From positions 1-38,016 of the forward strand of contig JAILPE010000020.1 in the NCBI GenBank assembly GCA_024699645.1: DNA of 38,016 nt, in the 5' to 3' direction. The notes under the pieces are model-generated. The model saw only the letters and a program-made list of their open reading frames with translations, had not been told where the DNA came from and did no database searches. Each line of letters starts with the position of its first letter. Positions within the stretch are counted from its first letter, which is position 1. This document shows, piece after piece, positions 1 to 8,744 of this stretch. A program made the position numbers and the translations under genes. Source of the DNA: Lachnospiraceae bacterium (GTDB lineage Bacteria > Bacillota > Clostridia > Lachnospirales > Lachnospiraceae).

Positions 1-327
1 GCGCTCATGAAACCCGCCGGAGATCTCCTTGCAAAAGAGATGGAGAGCTACACGTTCGGACCCGAAAAGATCAAGGTTGTTTACAATGCGATCGGAAGGG
101 CAAAGAACGACGGCGAGACGGTACAGGCACTTCTTGAAAAACAGGTTCAGTCATCGGTATATCTTGAGGATTCCATCAGGTATATGCGCGACCAAGGTGT
201 CGATACGTTTATCGAGATAGGACCCGGTAAAGCGATCAGCGGATTTATCAAGAGAACACTCACCGATGTGACAAGCTTCACTATAGAAAAAGTCGAAGAC
301 TTAAAGACAATAAGGGGAATAATATGA
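1..327 (+). CDS. fabD: Malonyl-CoA:ACP transacylase, C-terminal part (cut by window edge)
   Basis: The reading frame is open from base 1, so only about the last 108 residues are present and the catalytic Ser/His part lies outside. The visible part has the FabD C-terminal signature: a segment around VYNAIGRAKNDGETV, then VDTFIEIGPGKAISGFIKR, the strand-loop that closes the acyltransferase fold. The enzyme moves malonyl groups from CoA to acyl carrier protein in the cytosol, supplying FASII elongation. Its TGA overlaps the fabG start (ATGA), a sign of translational coupling. Identity rests on family resemblance plus the fabG-fabF-fabZ context; the ATG at base 7 is internal and not the true start. 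Confidence 0.93.
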   Translation, partial: ALMKPAGDLLAKEMESYTFGPEKIKVVYNAIGRAKNDGETVQALLEKQVQSSVYLEDSIRYMRDQGVDTFIEIGPGKAISGFIKRTLTDVTSFTIEKVEDLKTIRGII

Positions 328-1049
328 GTATAGCACTGGTTACCGGAGGAAGCAGAGGTATCGGCCGTGTTATCGCACAGACTCTCGCACAGAAGGGATA
401 CGACGTTGCGGTCTGCTACGCAGGCAACGAGGCAGCGGCCAAGGAATGCGTGAGTGAGTGTGAGAAAGCCGGAGTGAGGTCCATATGCGTTAAGGCTGAT
501 GTGAGCAGGCAGGAAGATGTTGAGGCCATGTTCGCGACAGTCAAAGAGCAGCTCGGAAACGTTGATGTTCTGGTGAACAACGCGGGAATCACGCGTGATA
601 ACCTTATGATACGTATGAGCGTTGAAGATTATGAGGCGGTCCTTGACACGAATCTCAAGGGCGCTTTCCTTTGTACGAAGGCAGCGATCAAAGATATGAT
701 GAAGAGCCGCAAAGGCAAGATCATAAACATTACATCGATAGTCGGGATCACCGGCAATGCGGGACAGACAAACTATTCCGCGAGCAAGGCGGGTCTTATC
801 GGTCTGACGAAATCAGTGGCGCGCGAGTACGGCGGCAAGGGGATATGCGTTAATGCCGTGGCACCCGGATTTATCGAGACCGAGATGACGGGCGTGCTGC
901 CTGAAGCGGTTAAAAACGATTACCTTTCACGGATCCCTTTGAAGAGATTCGGAAAACCCGGGGATGTTGCCAATGTTGTGGCTTTCCTCGCAAGCGATGA
1001 TGCGGATTACGTTACGGGACAGGTCATTGAGGTGACCGGGGGAATGTAA
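324..1049 (+). CDS. fabG: 3-oxoacyl-ACP reductase
   Basis: A 241-residue short-chain dehydrogenase that reduces 3-oxoacyl-ACP to 3-hydroxyacyl-ACP with NADPH in fatty acid elongation. Visible motifs in order are the nucleotide-binding TGGSRGIG near residue 8, NNAG near residue 88, the catalytic Ser in the NITSIVG segment, and YSASK with the catalytic Tyr and Lys near residue 150. The C-terminus ends in YVTGQVIEVTGGM, typical of FabG. The length is normal for the family. The start overlaps the fabD stop by 4 bp, and a 69-bp spacer separates it from fabF. Confidence 0.97.
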   Translation: MSIALVTGGSRGIGRVIAQTLAQKGYDVAVCYAGNEAAAKECVSECEKAGVRSICVKADVSRQEDVEAMFATVKEQLGNVDVLVNNAGITRDNLMIRMSVEDYEAVLDTNLKGAFLCTKAAIKDMMKSRKGKIINITSIVGITGNAGQTNYSASKAGLIGLTKSVAREYGGKGICVNAVAPGFIETEMTGVLPEAVKNDYLSRIPLKRFGKPGDVANVVAFLASDDADYVTGQVIEVTGGM

Positions 1050-1118
1050 CGTCCGGGGGAACGCGATTATATATGACATGATTAAGAAGTGTTTTAACGC
1101 TTCACAAGAGGTGCAAAT

Positions 1119-2354
1119 ATGAGAAGAGTAGTGATCACAGGAATGGGAACCGTGAATCCGCTCGCTAACAGCGTGCAGAAAACATGGGAAGGCGTAAAAG
1201 CCGGAAAATGCGGGATCGGCCCCATAACCAGATTTGATACAACGGAATTTAAGGTTAAGCTTGCAGGAGAGGTGAAGGACCTTGACAGGGTCGGAATCCT
1301 CGGAGTCAAAGAATCGAAGAGAATGGATCTTTACTGCCAGTACGCTTGTATAGCGGCTATGGAGGCAGTGAAGGATGCGGGACTTGAGTGCCCCATGGAA
1401 GATGCAAAACGCTGCGGATGTATCATTTCGTCCGGTATCGGCGGACTTTCAACGATCGTTGACGAGGAATGTAAAGGCGGCGAGAGAGGATATAAATTCA
1501 TTTCTCCTTACTTTATCCCCATGGCCATCAGCAACATGGCTGCGGGACAGATCGCTATCCAGTACGGTCTCAAGGGCATGTGCACGGCGGTCGTTACTGC
1601 ATGTGCAAGCTCAAACAATGCGATCGGAGATGCTTTCCACAGGATCCGTTACGGACACGAAGATCTTATGCTCTGCGGCGGTGCCGAGAGTGTGATCCTT
1701 CCTCTTGCGGTTGCCGGATTCCAGTCCATGAAGGCGCTCAGTACGAGCGAGGATCCGAACCGCGCGTCGATACCTTTCGACAAGGAGCGCGGAGGCTTCG
1801 TTATGGGCGAAGGCGCCGGCGTGCTTGTTATAGAGGAACTTGAGCATGCTCTTGCGCGCGGTGCGAAGATTTACGCCGAGATCATCGGTTACGGTACAAA
1901 CTGCGACGCTCACCACATCACAGCTCCCGCACCCGACGGTGAAGGCGGAGCAAATTGTATCGAGCTTGCGATCGAGGATGCGGGCATCAAGAAGGAAGAA
2001 GTTGATTACATCAACGCTCACGGAACAGGAACTTCACTTAACGATTCGGGTGAGACACGTGCGATCAGAAAGGCTTTTGGCGCCCATGCCGACAAGCTTA
2101 TGGTCAGCTCGACCAAGTCCATGACAGGACATCTTCTCGGTGCTGCGGGTGCGGTTGAAGCGATCATCACATCACTTGCGCTTCAGAACGGTTTTGTACC
2201 GCCCACAATCAACTACAAAGAGGCCGATCCTGAATGCGACCTTGATATCGTTCCCAACAAGGGACGTGAGTGCGATATAAACATTGCCGTTTCGAATGCA
2301 CTCGGATTCGGCGGACACAATGCAAGCATCGTGCTCAAAAAGTATAAAGACTGA
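1119..2354 (+). CDS. fabF: 3-oxoacyl-ACP synthase II
   Basis: A 411-residue condensing enzyme of the thiolase fold that elongates acyl-ACP with malonyl-ACP. The catalytic triad is visible: the nucleophile Cys in VTACASSNNA near residue 163, His in NAHGTGTSLND near residue 302, and His in KSMTGHLLGAAG near residue 338. GFGGHNAS near the C-terminus is also typical. The start is supported by GAGGTG a few bases upstream and by MRRVVITGMG, the standard FabF N-terminus. The length is standard. It lies in the fab operon, followed by a 99-bp spacer with a perfect hairpin before fabZ. Confidence 0.97.
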   Translation: MRRVVITGMGTVNPLANSVQKTWEGVKAGKCGIGPITRFDTTEFKVKLAGEVKDLDRVGILGVKESKRMDLYCQYACIAAMEAVKDAGLECPMEDAKRCGCIISSGIGGLSTIVDEECKGGERGYKFISPYFIPMAISNMAAGQIAIQYGLKGMCTAVVTACASSNNAIGDAFHRIRYGHEDLMLCGGAESVILPLAVAGFQSMKALSTSEDPNRASIPFDKERGGFVMGEGAGVLVIEELEHALARGAKIYAEIIGYGTNCDAHHITAPAPDGEGGANCIELAIEDAGIKKEEVDYINAHGTGTSLNDSGETRAIRKAFGAHADKLMVSSTKSMTGHLLGAAGAVEAIITSLALQNGFVPPTINYKEADPECDLDIVPNKGRECDINIAVSNALGFGGHNASIVLKKYKD

Positions 2355-2367
2355 ATATATACGCCAA

Positions 2368-2410
2368 AAGGCTTTGCCGGTTAAGAAACAGAGGGAGAAG
2401 GCAAAGCCTT
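2368..2410 (+). promoter_or_regulatory. Perfect 11-bp hairpin in the fabF-fabZ spacer
   Basis: AAGGCTTTGCC at 2368-2378 pairs exactly with GGCAAAGCCTT at 2400-2410 across a 21-nt loop. No U-run follows on either strand, so it is not a normal intrinsic terminator. It could be an mRNA processing or stability element that sets fabZ expression apart from fabF, or a weak attenuator. The structure is seen; the role is inference. Confidence 0.5.
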
Positions 2411-2453
2411 GCGGATTATATAAATAAATATATAGGGAGCTTAGGAAATATAT

Positions 2454-2882
2454 ATGACATTAGATTCTGTACAGATTCAACAGATTTTACCTCACAGATA
2501 TCCTTTCCTGATGGTTGACAGGATAACTGAATGTGAGCCCGGGGTCGACGGTAAAGGCATTAAGTGCGTTACTGCAAACGAGATGCAGTTTATGGGTCAC
2601 TTTCCCGGACATCCCGTAATGCCCGGAGTGCTCATTATCGAAGCACTTGCACAGGTAGGAGCGGTTGTGCTTCTGACCCAGCCCGAAAACAAAGGTAAGC
2701 TTGCCTTTTTCGGAGGGATAAAGAACGCAAGGTTCAAAAAGCAGGTTGTGCCCGGTGATGTTCTTGAACTCAGCTGCAAGATAACGGCAGTGAAAGGTCC
2801 GATGGGACGCGGTGAAGGAATAGCAACTGTTGACGGTCAGATCGCGGCTAAGGCAGAGTTTTCGTTCGCACTCGGAGAGTGA
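2454..2882 (+). CDS. fabZ: 3-hydroxyacyl-ACP dehydratase
   Basis: A 142-residue single hot-dog-fold protein that dehydrates 3-hydroxyacyl-ACP to trans-2-enoyl-ACP. The N-terminal [11 protein letters not shown] and the central [20 protein letters not shown] hold the catalytic His and Glu and are diagnostic for FabZ. The length is normal. It is the last recognisable enzyme of the cluster here; the acc genes that often follow fabZ in relatives are absent. The MarR regulator gene follows after 34 bp, so co-transcription is likely. Confidence 0.97.
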   Translation: MTLDSVQIQQILPHRYPFLMVDRITECEPGVDGKGIKCVTANEMQFMGHFPGHPVMPGVLIIEALAQVGAVVLLTQPENKGKLAFFGGIKNARFKKQVVPGDVLELSCKITAVKGPMGRGEGIATVDGQIAAKAEFSFALGE

Positions 2883-2916
2883 CGGAACTGCTGCCTCACA
2901 GGAGGGAGTACGGGTT

Positions 2917-3375
2917 ATGCTCGAAAAATCTTTACTTGAAGTCCACACAAAACTCAAGATCCATTTTTACCAGGAGATGTTTAAAAGACTCCGCTCGCGT
3001 GAAACATCGCTTTCTACTGTTGAGACATTCTGCGTGGAAGTGATATATGCGCTCGGAGAACCCACAGTCGCACAGTTTGCAAAGTTTATAAACGTTTCAT
3101 CACCCAATGCGACTTATAAAGTTAACAGTCTTATCAAAAAGGGCTATATCGAAAAGATCAGGTCCGATGTCGATAAGCGTGAATACCATCTCAGGGTGAC
3201 CGAAAAATTCAGAAACTACTATGCTCTTTCAAGCGATTATGTCGACGAGGTTGTTCGTCGTACACGTGAGCGTTTTGAGCCCAAAACGGTCGATGAGCTT
3301 GACAGATTCCTCACGATCATGTCGGAAGAACTCATGGATGACGTTCAGATTCCCGGTTTTTCTGAGTTGGAGTAA
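2917..3375 (+). CDS. MarR-family winged-helix transcriptional regulator
   Basis: A 152-residue protein with a winged helix in the middle: PTVAQFAKFINVSSPNATYKV reads as helix-turn-helix and KIRSDVDKREYHLRVTEK as the wing, with helical flanks for dimerisation as in MarR proteins. The ORF track begins at 2830 inside fabZ, but ATG 2917 has GGAGGG about 10 bp upstream and gives a normal N-terminus, so I chose it. MarR-type regulators (FabT) control FASII genes in many Firmicutes, usually from the promoter-proximal end. Here the gene is at the distal end of the fab cluster, so a FabT-like role is inference from context only. Confidence 0.85.
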   Translation: MLEKSLLEVHTKLKIHFYQEMFKRLRSRETSLSTVETFCVEVIYALGEPTVAQFAKFINVSSPNATYKVNSLIKKGYIEKIRSDVDKREYHLRVTEKFRNYYALSSDYVDEVVRRTRERFEPKTVDELDRFLTIMSEELMDDVQIPGFSELE

Positions 3376-3381
3376 GATATC

Positions 3382-3410
3382 TTTACATCGGAAAATTCGT
3401 GTGCTACAAT
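3382..3410 (+). promoter_or_regulatory. Sigma-A promoter of pfp
   Basis: TTTACA (3382-3387), a 17-bp spacer and TACAAT (3405-3410), with TG one base before the -10 (extended -10). It lies in the short gap after the MarR stop, about 50 bp before the pfp start. This fits independent, strong expression of the glycolytic gene. Confidence 0.75.
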
Positions 3411-3462
3411 ATGCAACGATGTTTTTTAACCAGATAATTTCTATGTATAAGGAGTAACAAAA

Positions 3463-5121
3463 ATGAATCTTTCACCTCTTCAGAAGGCAAGATATGCGTA
3501 CGCTCCCAAGCTTCCCGGTATGCTCCGCGACGGAATCGCAAATATCGGCGTTAGCGAAGGCAAAGAGACAAACAGCGTAGCTGATTGCGACAAGATACGT
3601 GCTAAATTCCCCAACACATACGGAAAGAAGGAGATCACCTTCGTTAAGGGCAAGAACACAGCTCCCGCTAAGAAGCAGGTTGTCGGTGTTATCCTTTCCG
3701 GTGGACAGGCACCCGGCGGACACAACGTAGTTTGCGGTCTTTACGATGCTCTTAAGGCTGCCGACAAGAACAACGTTCTTCTCGGATTCAAGGGCGGTCC
3801 CGACGGACTTATTTATGACAATTACATCGAATTTACAGATGATTATATCGATCAGTACAGAAACACAGGCGGTTTCGATATCATCGGTTCGGGCAGAACT
3901 AAGCTTGAGACACCCGAGCAGTTCGCAGAGGTAACAAAGGTTTGCGCCAAGCACGGTGTTACAGCTATTGTTATCATCGGTGGTGATGATTCGAACACAA
4001 ACGCAGCAGTTCTTGCTGAGTACATGGCAGCTAACAAGACAGGCGTTCAGGTTATCGGTTGCCCCAAGACTATCGACGGAGATTTAAAGAACGAGGACAT
4101 TGAGGCTTCGTTCGGTTTCGATACAGCTACAAAGACGTACAGCGAGCTCATCGGTAACATTGAGAGAGATGCAAACTCAGCTAAGAAGTATTGGCATTTC
4201 ATCAAGGTTATGGGTCGTTCGGCTTCTCATGTTGCACTTGAGTGCGCACTTGAGACACAGCCCAACATCTGCCTTATCGGTGAGGAAGTTGCCGCAAAGA
4301 AGATGAGCCTTTCACAGATCGCTGATGATATCGCCGATTCTGTTGCAGCAAGAGCAGCAAACGGCAATAACTTCGGTGTTGCAATCATCCCCGAGGGTAT
4401 CGTAGAGTTCGTTCCCGAGTTCTCAAAGCTTATCGCTGAGATCAACGAGCTCCTTGCGGGCGAGAAGACAGCAGCATTTAACGCACTTCCCGACTGGGAT
4501 TCAAAGCGTGACTTCATCAAGAAGGGTCTCTCGGCAGATTCCTTCAAGGTATTCGATATCCTTCCCGAAGAGATCGGCAAGCAGCTCTTCCTTGAGAGAG
4601 ATCCTCACGGCAACGTTCAGGTATCACTCATTGAGTCAGAGAAGCTCTTTGCTCTTCTCGTTGCTGACAAGCTTAAGGCAAGAAAGGCAGCAGGAACATA
4701 TAACGGCAAGTTCTCAACACAGCATCACTTCTTCGGATACGAAGGAAGATGCGCATTCCCTTCGAACTTTGATTCGGATTACTGCTATTCGCTCGGATAC
4801 AACGCATTCATGCTTATCTCATACGGCTACAACGGATATCTTTCAAAGGTTTCCAATATCAGCAAGCCCGCTGCAGAGTGGGTTGCAGGCGGTATGCCCA
4901 TCACCAAGATGATGAACATGGAGCGCAGAAACGGCGAAGACAAGCCCGTTATCAGAAAAGCTCTTGTAGAGCTTGACGGCAAGCCTTTCAAGTATTTCGA
5001 GGAGCACAGAAAAGAGTGGGCTGTCGAGACAGCATTCACTTATCCCGGAGCTATCCAGTACTACGGACCTTCAGAGGTTTGTGATATCACAACAAGAACT
5101 CTTGCTCTTGAGAAGGGCTGA
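3463..5121 (+). CDS. pfp: Pyrophosphate-dependent 6-phosphofructokinase (long PFP)
   Basis: A 552-residue PFP that phosphorylates fructose 6-phosphate with pyrophosphate, reversibly, in glycolysis/gluconeogenesis. Diagnostic segments are [24 protein letters not shown], where ATP-dependent enzymes have a GGxGS-type loop, [10 protein letters not shown] (ATP enzymes usually have PGTIDND) and [11 protein letters not shown]. The length matches the long plant-type/clostridial class. RBS AAGGAG precedes the ATG by 7-8 bp. Codon use is strongly biased (AAG, TTC, AAC, GGT/GGC), as expected of a highly expressed gene. It has its own promoter and terminator, so it is monocistronic. Confidence 0.96.
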   Translation: MNLSPLQKARYAYAPKLPGMLRDGIANIGVSEGKETNSVADCDKIRAKFPNTYGKKEITFVKGKNTAPAKKQVVGVILSGGQAPGGHNVVCGLYDALKAADKNNVLLGFKGGPDGLIYDNYIEFTDDYIDQYRNTGGFDIIGSGRTKLETPEQFAEVTKVCAKHGVTAIVIIGGDDSNTNAAVLAEYMAANKTGVQVIGCPKTIDGDLKNEDIEASFGFDTATKTYSELIGNIERDANSAKKYWHFIKVMGRSASHVALECALETQPNICLIGEEVAAKKMSLSQIADDIADSVAARAANGNNFGVAIIPEGIVEFVPEFSKLIAEINELLAGEKTAAFNALPDWDSKRDFIKKGLSADSFKVFDILPEEIGKQLFLERDPHGNVQVSLIESEKLFALLVADKLKARKAAGTYNGKFSTQHHFFGYEGRCAFPSNFDSDYCYSLGYNAFMLISYGYNGYLSKVSNISKPAAEWVAGGMPITKMMNMERRNGEDKPVIRKALVELDGKPFKYFEEHRKEWAVETAFTYPGAIQYYGPSEVCDITTRTLALEKG

Positions 5122-5154
5122 TAAGTCAGAAAAAATTAATTCACAAGATACATT

Positions 5155-5188
5155 CAAAGGTACCCGCCGGGTACCTTTGTTTTTTTTC
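5155..5188 (+). terminator. Intrinsic terminator after pfp
   Basis: Perfect 11-bp stem CAAAGGTACCC / GGGTACCTTTG with a GCC loop, followed directly by eight T residues. It starts 34 bp after the pfp stop codon. Confidence 0.95.
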
Positions 5189-5267
5189 TCTATAATCATT
5201 ATATCCTTCCCGAAAGAAAAGATACTCTGTGAAAAGACAGGGAGGCACGGGCACCGGGGTATATCCC

Positions 5268-5296
5268 TTGAATGAAAAGTATGATTATGGTATCAT
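5268..5296 (+). promoter_or_regulatory. Candidate sigma-A promoter of the hybrid kinase
   Basis: TTGAAT (5268-5273), 17-bp spacer, TATCAT (5291-5296), with TGG directly before the -10 (extended -10). It is followed by a leader of about 110 nt. This is the best promoter match in the 226-bp gap after the pfp terminator. Confidence 0.55.
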
Positions 5297-5414
5297 CAAA
5301 AGTTGGAAGGGTCTACGAAAAGACTTACTAAAAGAAAGTTTATGATTACGGACTTTTTATGACACGGACCGCGGGGAGCATGTTTTGGCGGATCAAAAGC
5401 ATAAGGAGGAAGAA

Positions 5415-7808
5415 ATGAATTTTAACGATCTGATGAACAGCAGATTTGGCGAGCCGGCCATTATTTTGTCGGTGGTCGATGATAAAATTTCGCCGGTGGA
5501 CATAAACAACAGATTCCTCAACGAACTTGGGATGAATCTTGACAAAAATGATTATCTTTCACGCGATTATCTGGAAGGTTTTACCGCTGACAGCCTTGCA
5601 ACATACAAAAAAGCGATAAATGACGTGTGCAAAGGCAGTGATGAGATCAGGTTTGAAACATGGCGCCGCCTTGTGTCGAATTGTTGCGGCGAAGAAAATA
5701 TATGCATTCGGAGCAGACTTATCAATCTTGGAACGGAAAACGGGATTCAGTATATATACGAGGGTGTAAGGAACGTTACGCTCGAGCATTATCATCCCAC
5801 AGCCGACGTTGATTACAAGGACATGTTCGCAAGGACGGCCGAATCAAACAACATTTATTACTGGGAGTATACAGTCGCCACACGCGAGATGAGGCCTTGC
5901 TTCAGATGCATGAGAGACCTTGGCCTTCCCGCAGTCGTAAAAAATTATCCCGAACCGGCCATCGATGCCGGGATCTTTCCTCTTGACTATGCAGACTTGT
6001 ACCGCGATTGGCACCGACAGATCGTTGAAGACGGTGTTCCCGGGGTCGAAGGTATCATTCCGCTCACAGTTGCAAGAGTTCCCTTCAGAGTCAAACTTAC
6101 AGCCGAATACGGAGCTGACGGAAAGCCCGTAAAGATCCTCGGCTCGGCAACGATCATCCCCGAAACGGAGAAAAAGAGGAACGCACTCGATGATTCGATA
6201 ATCTCAACTCTTGCCGGTGAATACAGCGGCATATATCTCGTTGACCTCCAAAAGGATGAGCTCAGTACGATAGTGGAAGACCCGAGATTAAAGGGCTTTA
6301 TACCACAAAAATGTTGTTACTCTGAGCAGGTGGAGATTATACTCAGCAAGTATTCGGAACGTGCGGATGAAAATGTCGCCTATTTCGCAAATCTTGATTT
6401 CCTCAGGAAAGATTTCTTTAGGGAAAACAATCGTCGTGAGATGAATTTCAAGATAAGCGTCGGCGGCCCCTGGGCAAGACTCATGTGCCGTTCTGTCGAG
6501 AGCGAGAACGGTGTGGTCAACAAGATGATCATCACATACACTCTTCTTGACGATCATCGTTCACAGAAGCTCGACTACGACCAGACGATCGCCAAGCAGA
6601 AGAAGGAACTCGAAGACCGTCAGGAAAAGCTTGTTGCCGCCGTAGAAGAAGCAAACCGTGCGAACAGGTCTAAATCAGAATTCCTCGCGAAGATGTCACA
6701 CGAGATCAGAACCCCTATGAACGCCATCATGGGAATGAACGAGATCATAATGAAATCCGATGTAAACGAGGAGATTCGCGGTTACGCCACTGACGCCTAT
6801 CGCGCCTCGGAGGGTCTCCTTGCCATAATCAACGAGATCCTCGATTTCTCAAGGATCGAGAGCGGAAGGCTTGAACTTGTTTATGACAGATTCGACTTAG
6901 GTGCATTTTTGCTCAGAATGTACAACATGTTCGTCATGCGTGCCGAAGGAAAGGGCCTTGCTCTTTGTTTTGATATCGCGAGCGACCTCCCGCGTTATAT
7001 TACAAGCGACGAGAACCGGCTTATGCAGGTACTTAACAATCTGTTGAGCAATGCAGTCAAATATACGAAAACAGGCGTTGTGACACTGAAAATATCTTCG
7101 GTGCCCAACGGGGAATCTGCTCATATCGTTACTTTTGAAGTTACGGACACGGGACAGGGTATAAAGAAAGAGGATCTTTCAAAGCTCTTCCAGGCATTTG
7201 AGAGGATAGACGTACAGAATAACCGCAATATTGAAGGCACGGGACTCGGACTCAATATCGCATACCGTATAGTCGAAAAAATGGATTCGAAGCTTGAAGT
7301 GGAGAGCGAATTCGGCAAAGGAACACGTTTCTTCTTCACAGCCCGCTTTGATTGCGAACCTTATGTGAGAATGGGTGATTTCCATTCCTGCGATGATGTG
7401 ATCCACACAGAAAACGAAAGGCCTCTGTACGTAAATCCCGACAAGAGGATACTTGTTGTTGATGACAACATAGTAAATCTTAAGGTCATAAAGGCGCTCC
7501 TCAAGGATTCGAAGATGACGATCATAGAGGTGACCTCGGGAGACCAGGCTCTGCGTGCTACAAGCACAAGGAAGTTCGACCTCATATTTATGGACCACTA
7601 TATGTCGGGCATGGACGGAGTAGAGACACTTTTCCGCATCAGAGAGCAGGAAAACAGCCTTAACAAAGAAACGCCCGTCATCGCGCTCACGGCGAACGCA
7701 ATAAAGGGAGCTTATGAGAAATACAGAGAACTCGGCTTTATGGACGTTGTATTTAAACCCACAACCCTGAATGATCTTAATGAGATGTTATGGAAGTATT
7801 GTGGTTGA
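5415..7808 (+). CDS. Soluble hybrid sensor histidine kinase (PAS-PAS-HisKA-HATPase-REC)
   Basis: About 797 residues with no membrane segment, so a cytosolic sensor. Residues ~1-390 look like two or three PAS-type sensor units. A charged coiled coil follows, then HisKA with SHEIRTPMNAI (phospho-accepting His ~429), HATPase_c with NRLMQVLNNLLSNAVKY, DTGQGI and GTGLGL, and a C-terminal receiver from ~677 (VVDDN, phospho-acceptor Asp ~727 in MDHYMSGMDG, ALTA, FKP). The track starts at TTG 5385. ATG 5415 has AAGGAGGA at ideal spacing, so I prefer it; the TTG, behind GGGGAG, remains possible. No partner regulator or HPt gene is adjacent. The gene has its own promoter, and its stop codon overlaps the next promoter. 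The signal is unknown. Confidence 0.9.
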   Translation: MNFNDLMNSRFGEPAIILSVVDDKISPVDINNRFLNELGMNLDKNDYLSRDYLEGFTADSLATYKKAINDVCKGSDEIRFETWRRLVSNCCGEENICIRSRLINLGTENGIQYIYEGVRNVTLEHYHPTADVDYKDMFARTAESNNIYYWEYTVATREMRPCFRCMRDLGLPAVVKNYPEPAIDAGIFPLDYADLYRDWHRQIVEDGVPGVEGIIPLTVARVPFRVKLTAEYGADGKPVKILGSATIIPETEKKRNALDDSIISTLAGEYSGIYLVDLQKDELSTIVEDPRLKGFIPQKCCYSEQVEIILSKYSERADENVAYFANLDFLRKDFFRENNRREMNFKISVGGPWARLMCRSVESENGVVNKMIITYTLLDDHRSQKLDYDQTIAKQKKELEDRQEKLVAAVEEANRANRSKSEFLAKMSHEIRTPMNAIMGMNEIIMKSDVNEEIRGYATDAYRASEGLLAIINEILDFSRIESGRLELVYDRFDLGAFLLRMYNMFVMRAEGKGLALCFDIASDLPRYITSDENRLMQVLNNLLSNAVKYTKTGVVTLKISSVPNGESAHIVTFEVTDTGQGIKKEDLSKLFQAFERIDVQNNRNIEGTGLGLNIAYRIVEKMDSKLEVESEFGKGTRFFFTARFDCEPYVRMGDFHSCDDVIHTENERPLYVNPDKRILVVDDNIVNLKVIKALLKDSKMTIIEVTSGDQALRATSTRKFDLIFMDHYMSGMDGVETLFRIREQENSLNKETPVIALTANAIKGAYEKYRELGFMDVVFKPTTLNDLNEMLWKYCG

Positions 7809-7833
7809 TATATCATAAGCGTTTGTGTATAAT
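7805..7833 (+). promoter_or_regulatory. Sigma-A promoter of the DUF4430/ECF operon
   Basis: TTGATA (7805-7810), 17-bp spacer, TATAAT (7828-7833). It overlaps the TGA of the kinase gene and leaves a leader of only about 55 nt before the next ATG. That leader is too short for a cobalamin riboswitch, and none of its conserved elements is seen. Confidence 0.75.
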
Positions 7834-7893
7834 ATCGTTTGTTTGAAAACTAAATATGAATATAGCGAAAATAATTGAAAGAGGTGCATTAAA

Positions 7894-8739
7894 ATGAAAA
7901 AACTGATCACATTACTTCTTACACTCACAATGGTCATTGCGGCCACATGTACCGCAGTTTCCGCGGACGAGGGTACCAATGTTTACGTTACGATCGCTGA
8001 CGGCAGCGGCGAGATCGTTCTTGTTCATCAGGCTGTTTCTGTAACCGATATTGACGAAGACGGTGCGATCACCATAAACGACGCTCTCGGAACAGCTCAC
8101 GCAGAGTTCTACGCGGACGGCGCTGACGGATACGGAACATTTAACAGCGATTACGGCCTTAGCCTCGGCAAGCTTTGGGGCGAGGAAAACGGCGGATCGT
8201 ACGGCTACTATGTTAACAATGCTTCGGCATGGAGCCTTACGGATCCCGTAGTTGACGGAGATCATGTATATGCGTTTGTATACACAGATCTTACTGCTTG
8301 GAGCGACACATACAGCTGGTTTGATAAGATAACAGTTGATGCAGCCAAAGGCGAAGAGATCGAACTCACACTTAAGTGCGCAGGCTATGATGCAGACTGG
8401 AATCCCGTTGAGGCTCTTGTCGGCGGTGCAGAGATCACAGTTGACGGTCAGAAAACAGGCGTTGTTACAGACGCAGACGGTAAGGCAGTCATCACTGTAG
8501 ACTACACGGGTGAAGTTGTTATCAGCGCAGTTTCCGATGCAATGACACTTGTACCCGCTGTCTGTGTGGCAAACATCACCGCAGCCGGTGACGCAGTGAC
8601 TGAAACTCCCGTGCTTATCGCAACACTTCCCAAGACCGGTGTGGCTTCAACATCAGCATTTGTTGTTTGCGGTATCGCTCTTATCGCAGCAGGTGCAACA
8701 GTAGTGCTTCGTTCAAAGAAGCGTGAAGAAAACGCATAA
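7894..8739 (+). CDS. LPKTG-anchored surface protein with DUF4430-like domain
   Basis: A 281-residue secreted wall protein. It has a signal peptide (MKKLITLLLTLTMVIAATCTAVSA). A first domain includes GGSYGYYVNNASAW and GDHVYAFVYTD, which match the strand pattern of DUF4430/transcobalamin C-terminal domains. A second beta domain (residues ~150-230) looks Ig-like. A classical sorting signal follows: LPKTG at ~245, a hydrophobic stretch and RSKKREE. RBS GAAAGAGGTG precedes the ATG. It opens the operon with the barrel/DUF4430 protein and ECF transporter, so a role as wall-bound ligand-capture protein is inferred. No sortase gene is in the window. The ligand is unknown; vitamin B12-like corrinoids are a hypothesis only. 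Confidence 0.8.
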   Translation: MKKLITLLLTLTMVIAATCTAVSADEGTNVYVTIADGSGEIVLVHQAVSVTDIDEDGAITINDALGTAHAEFYADGADGYGTFNSDYGLSLGKLWGEENGGSYGYYVNNASAWSLTDPVVDGDHVYAFVYTDLTAWSDTYSWFDKITVDAAKGEEIELTLKCAGYDADWNPVEALVGGAEITVDGQKTGVVTDADGKAVITVDYTGEVVISAVSDAMTLVPAVCVANITAAGDAVTETPVLIATLPKTGVASTSAFVVCGIALIAAGATVVLRSKKREENA

Positions 8740-8744
8740 GACAT

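Noticed and set aside
2830-2916. N-terminal extension of the MarR regulator into fabZ
   Set aside because: It overlaps fabZ out of frame, reads as low-quality Ser/Arg-rich sequence, and a better RBS/ATG exists at 2917.
7834-7893. Cobalamin riboswitch before the DUF4430/ECF operon
   Set aside because: The leader is only about 60 nt, and no B12-box-like or other conserved element is visible.
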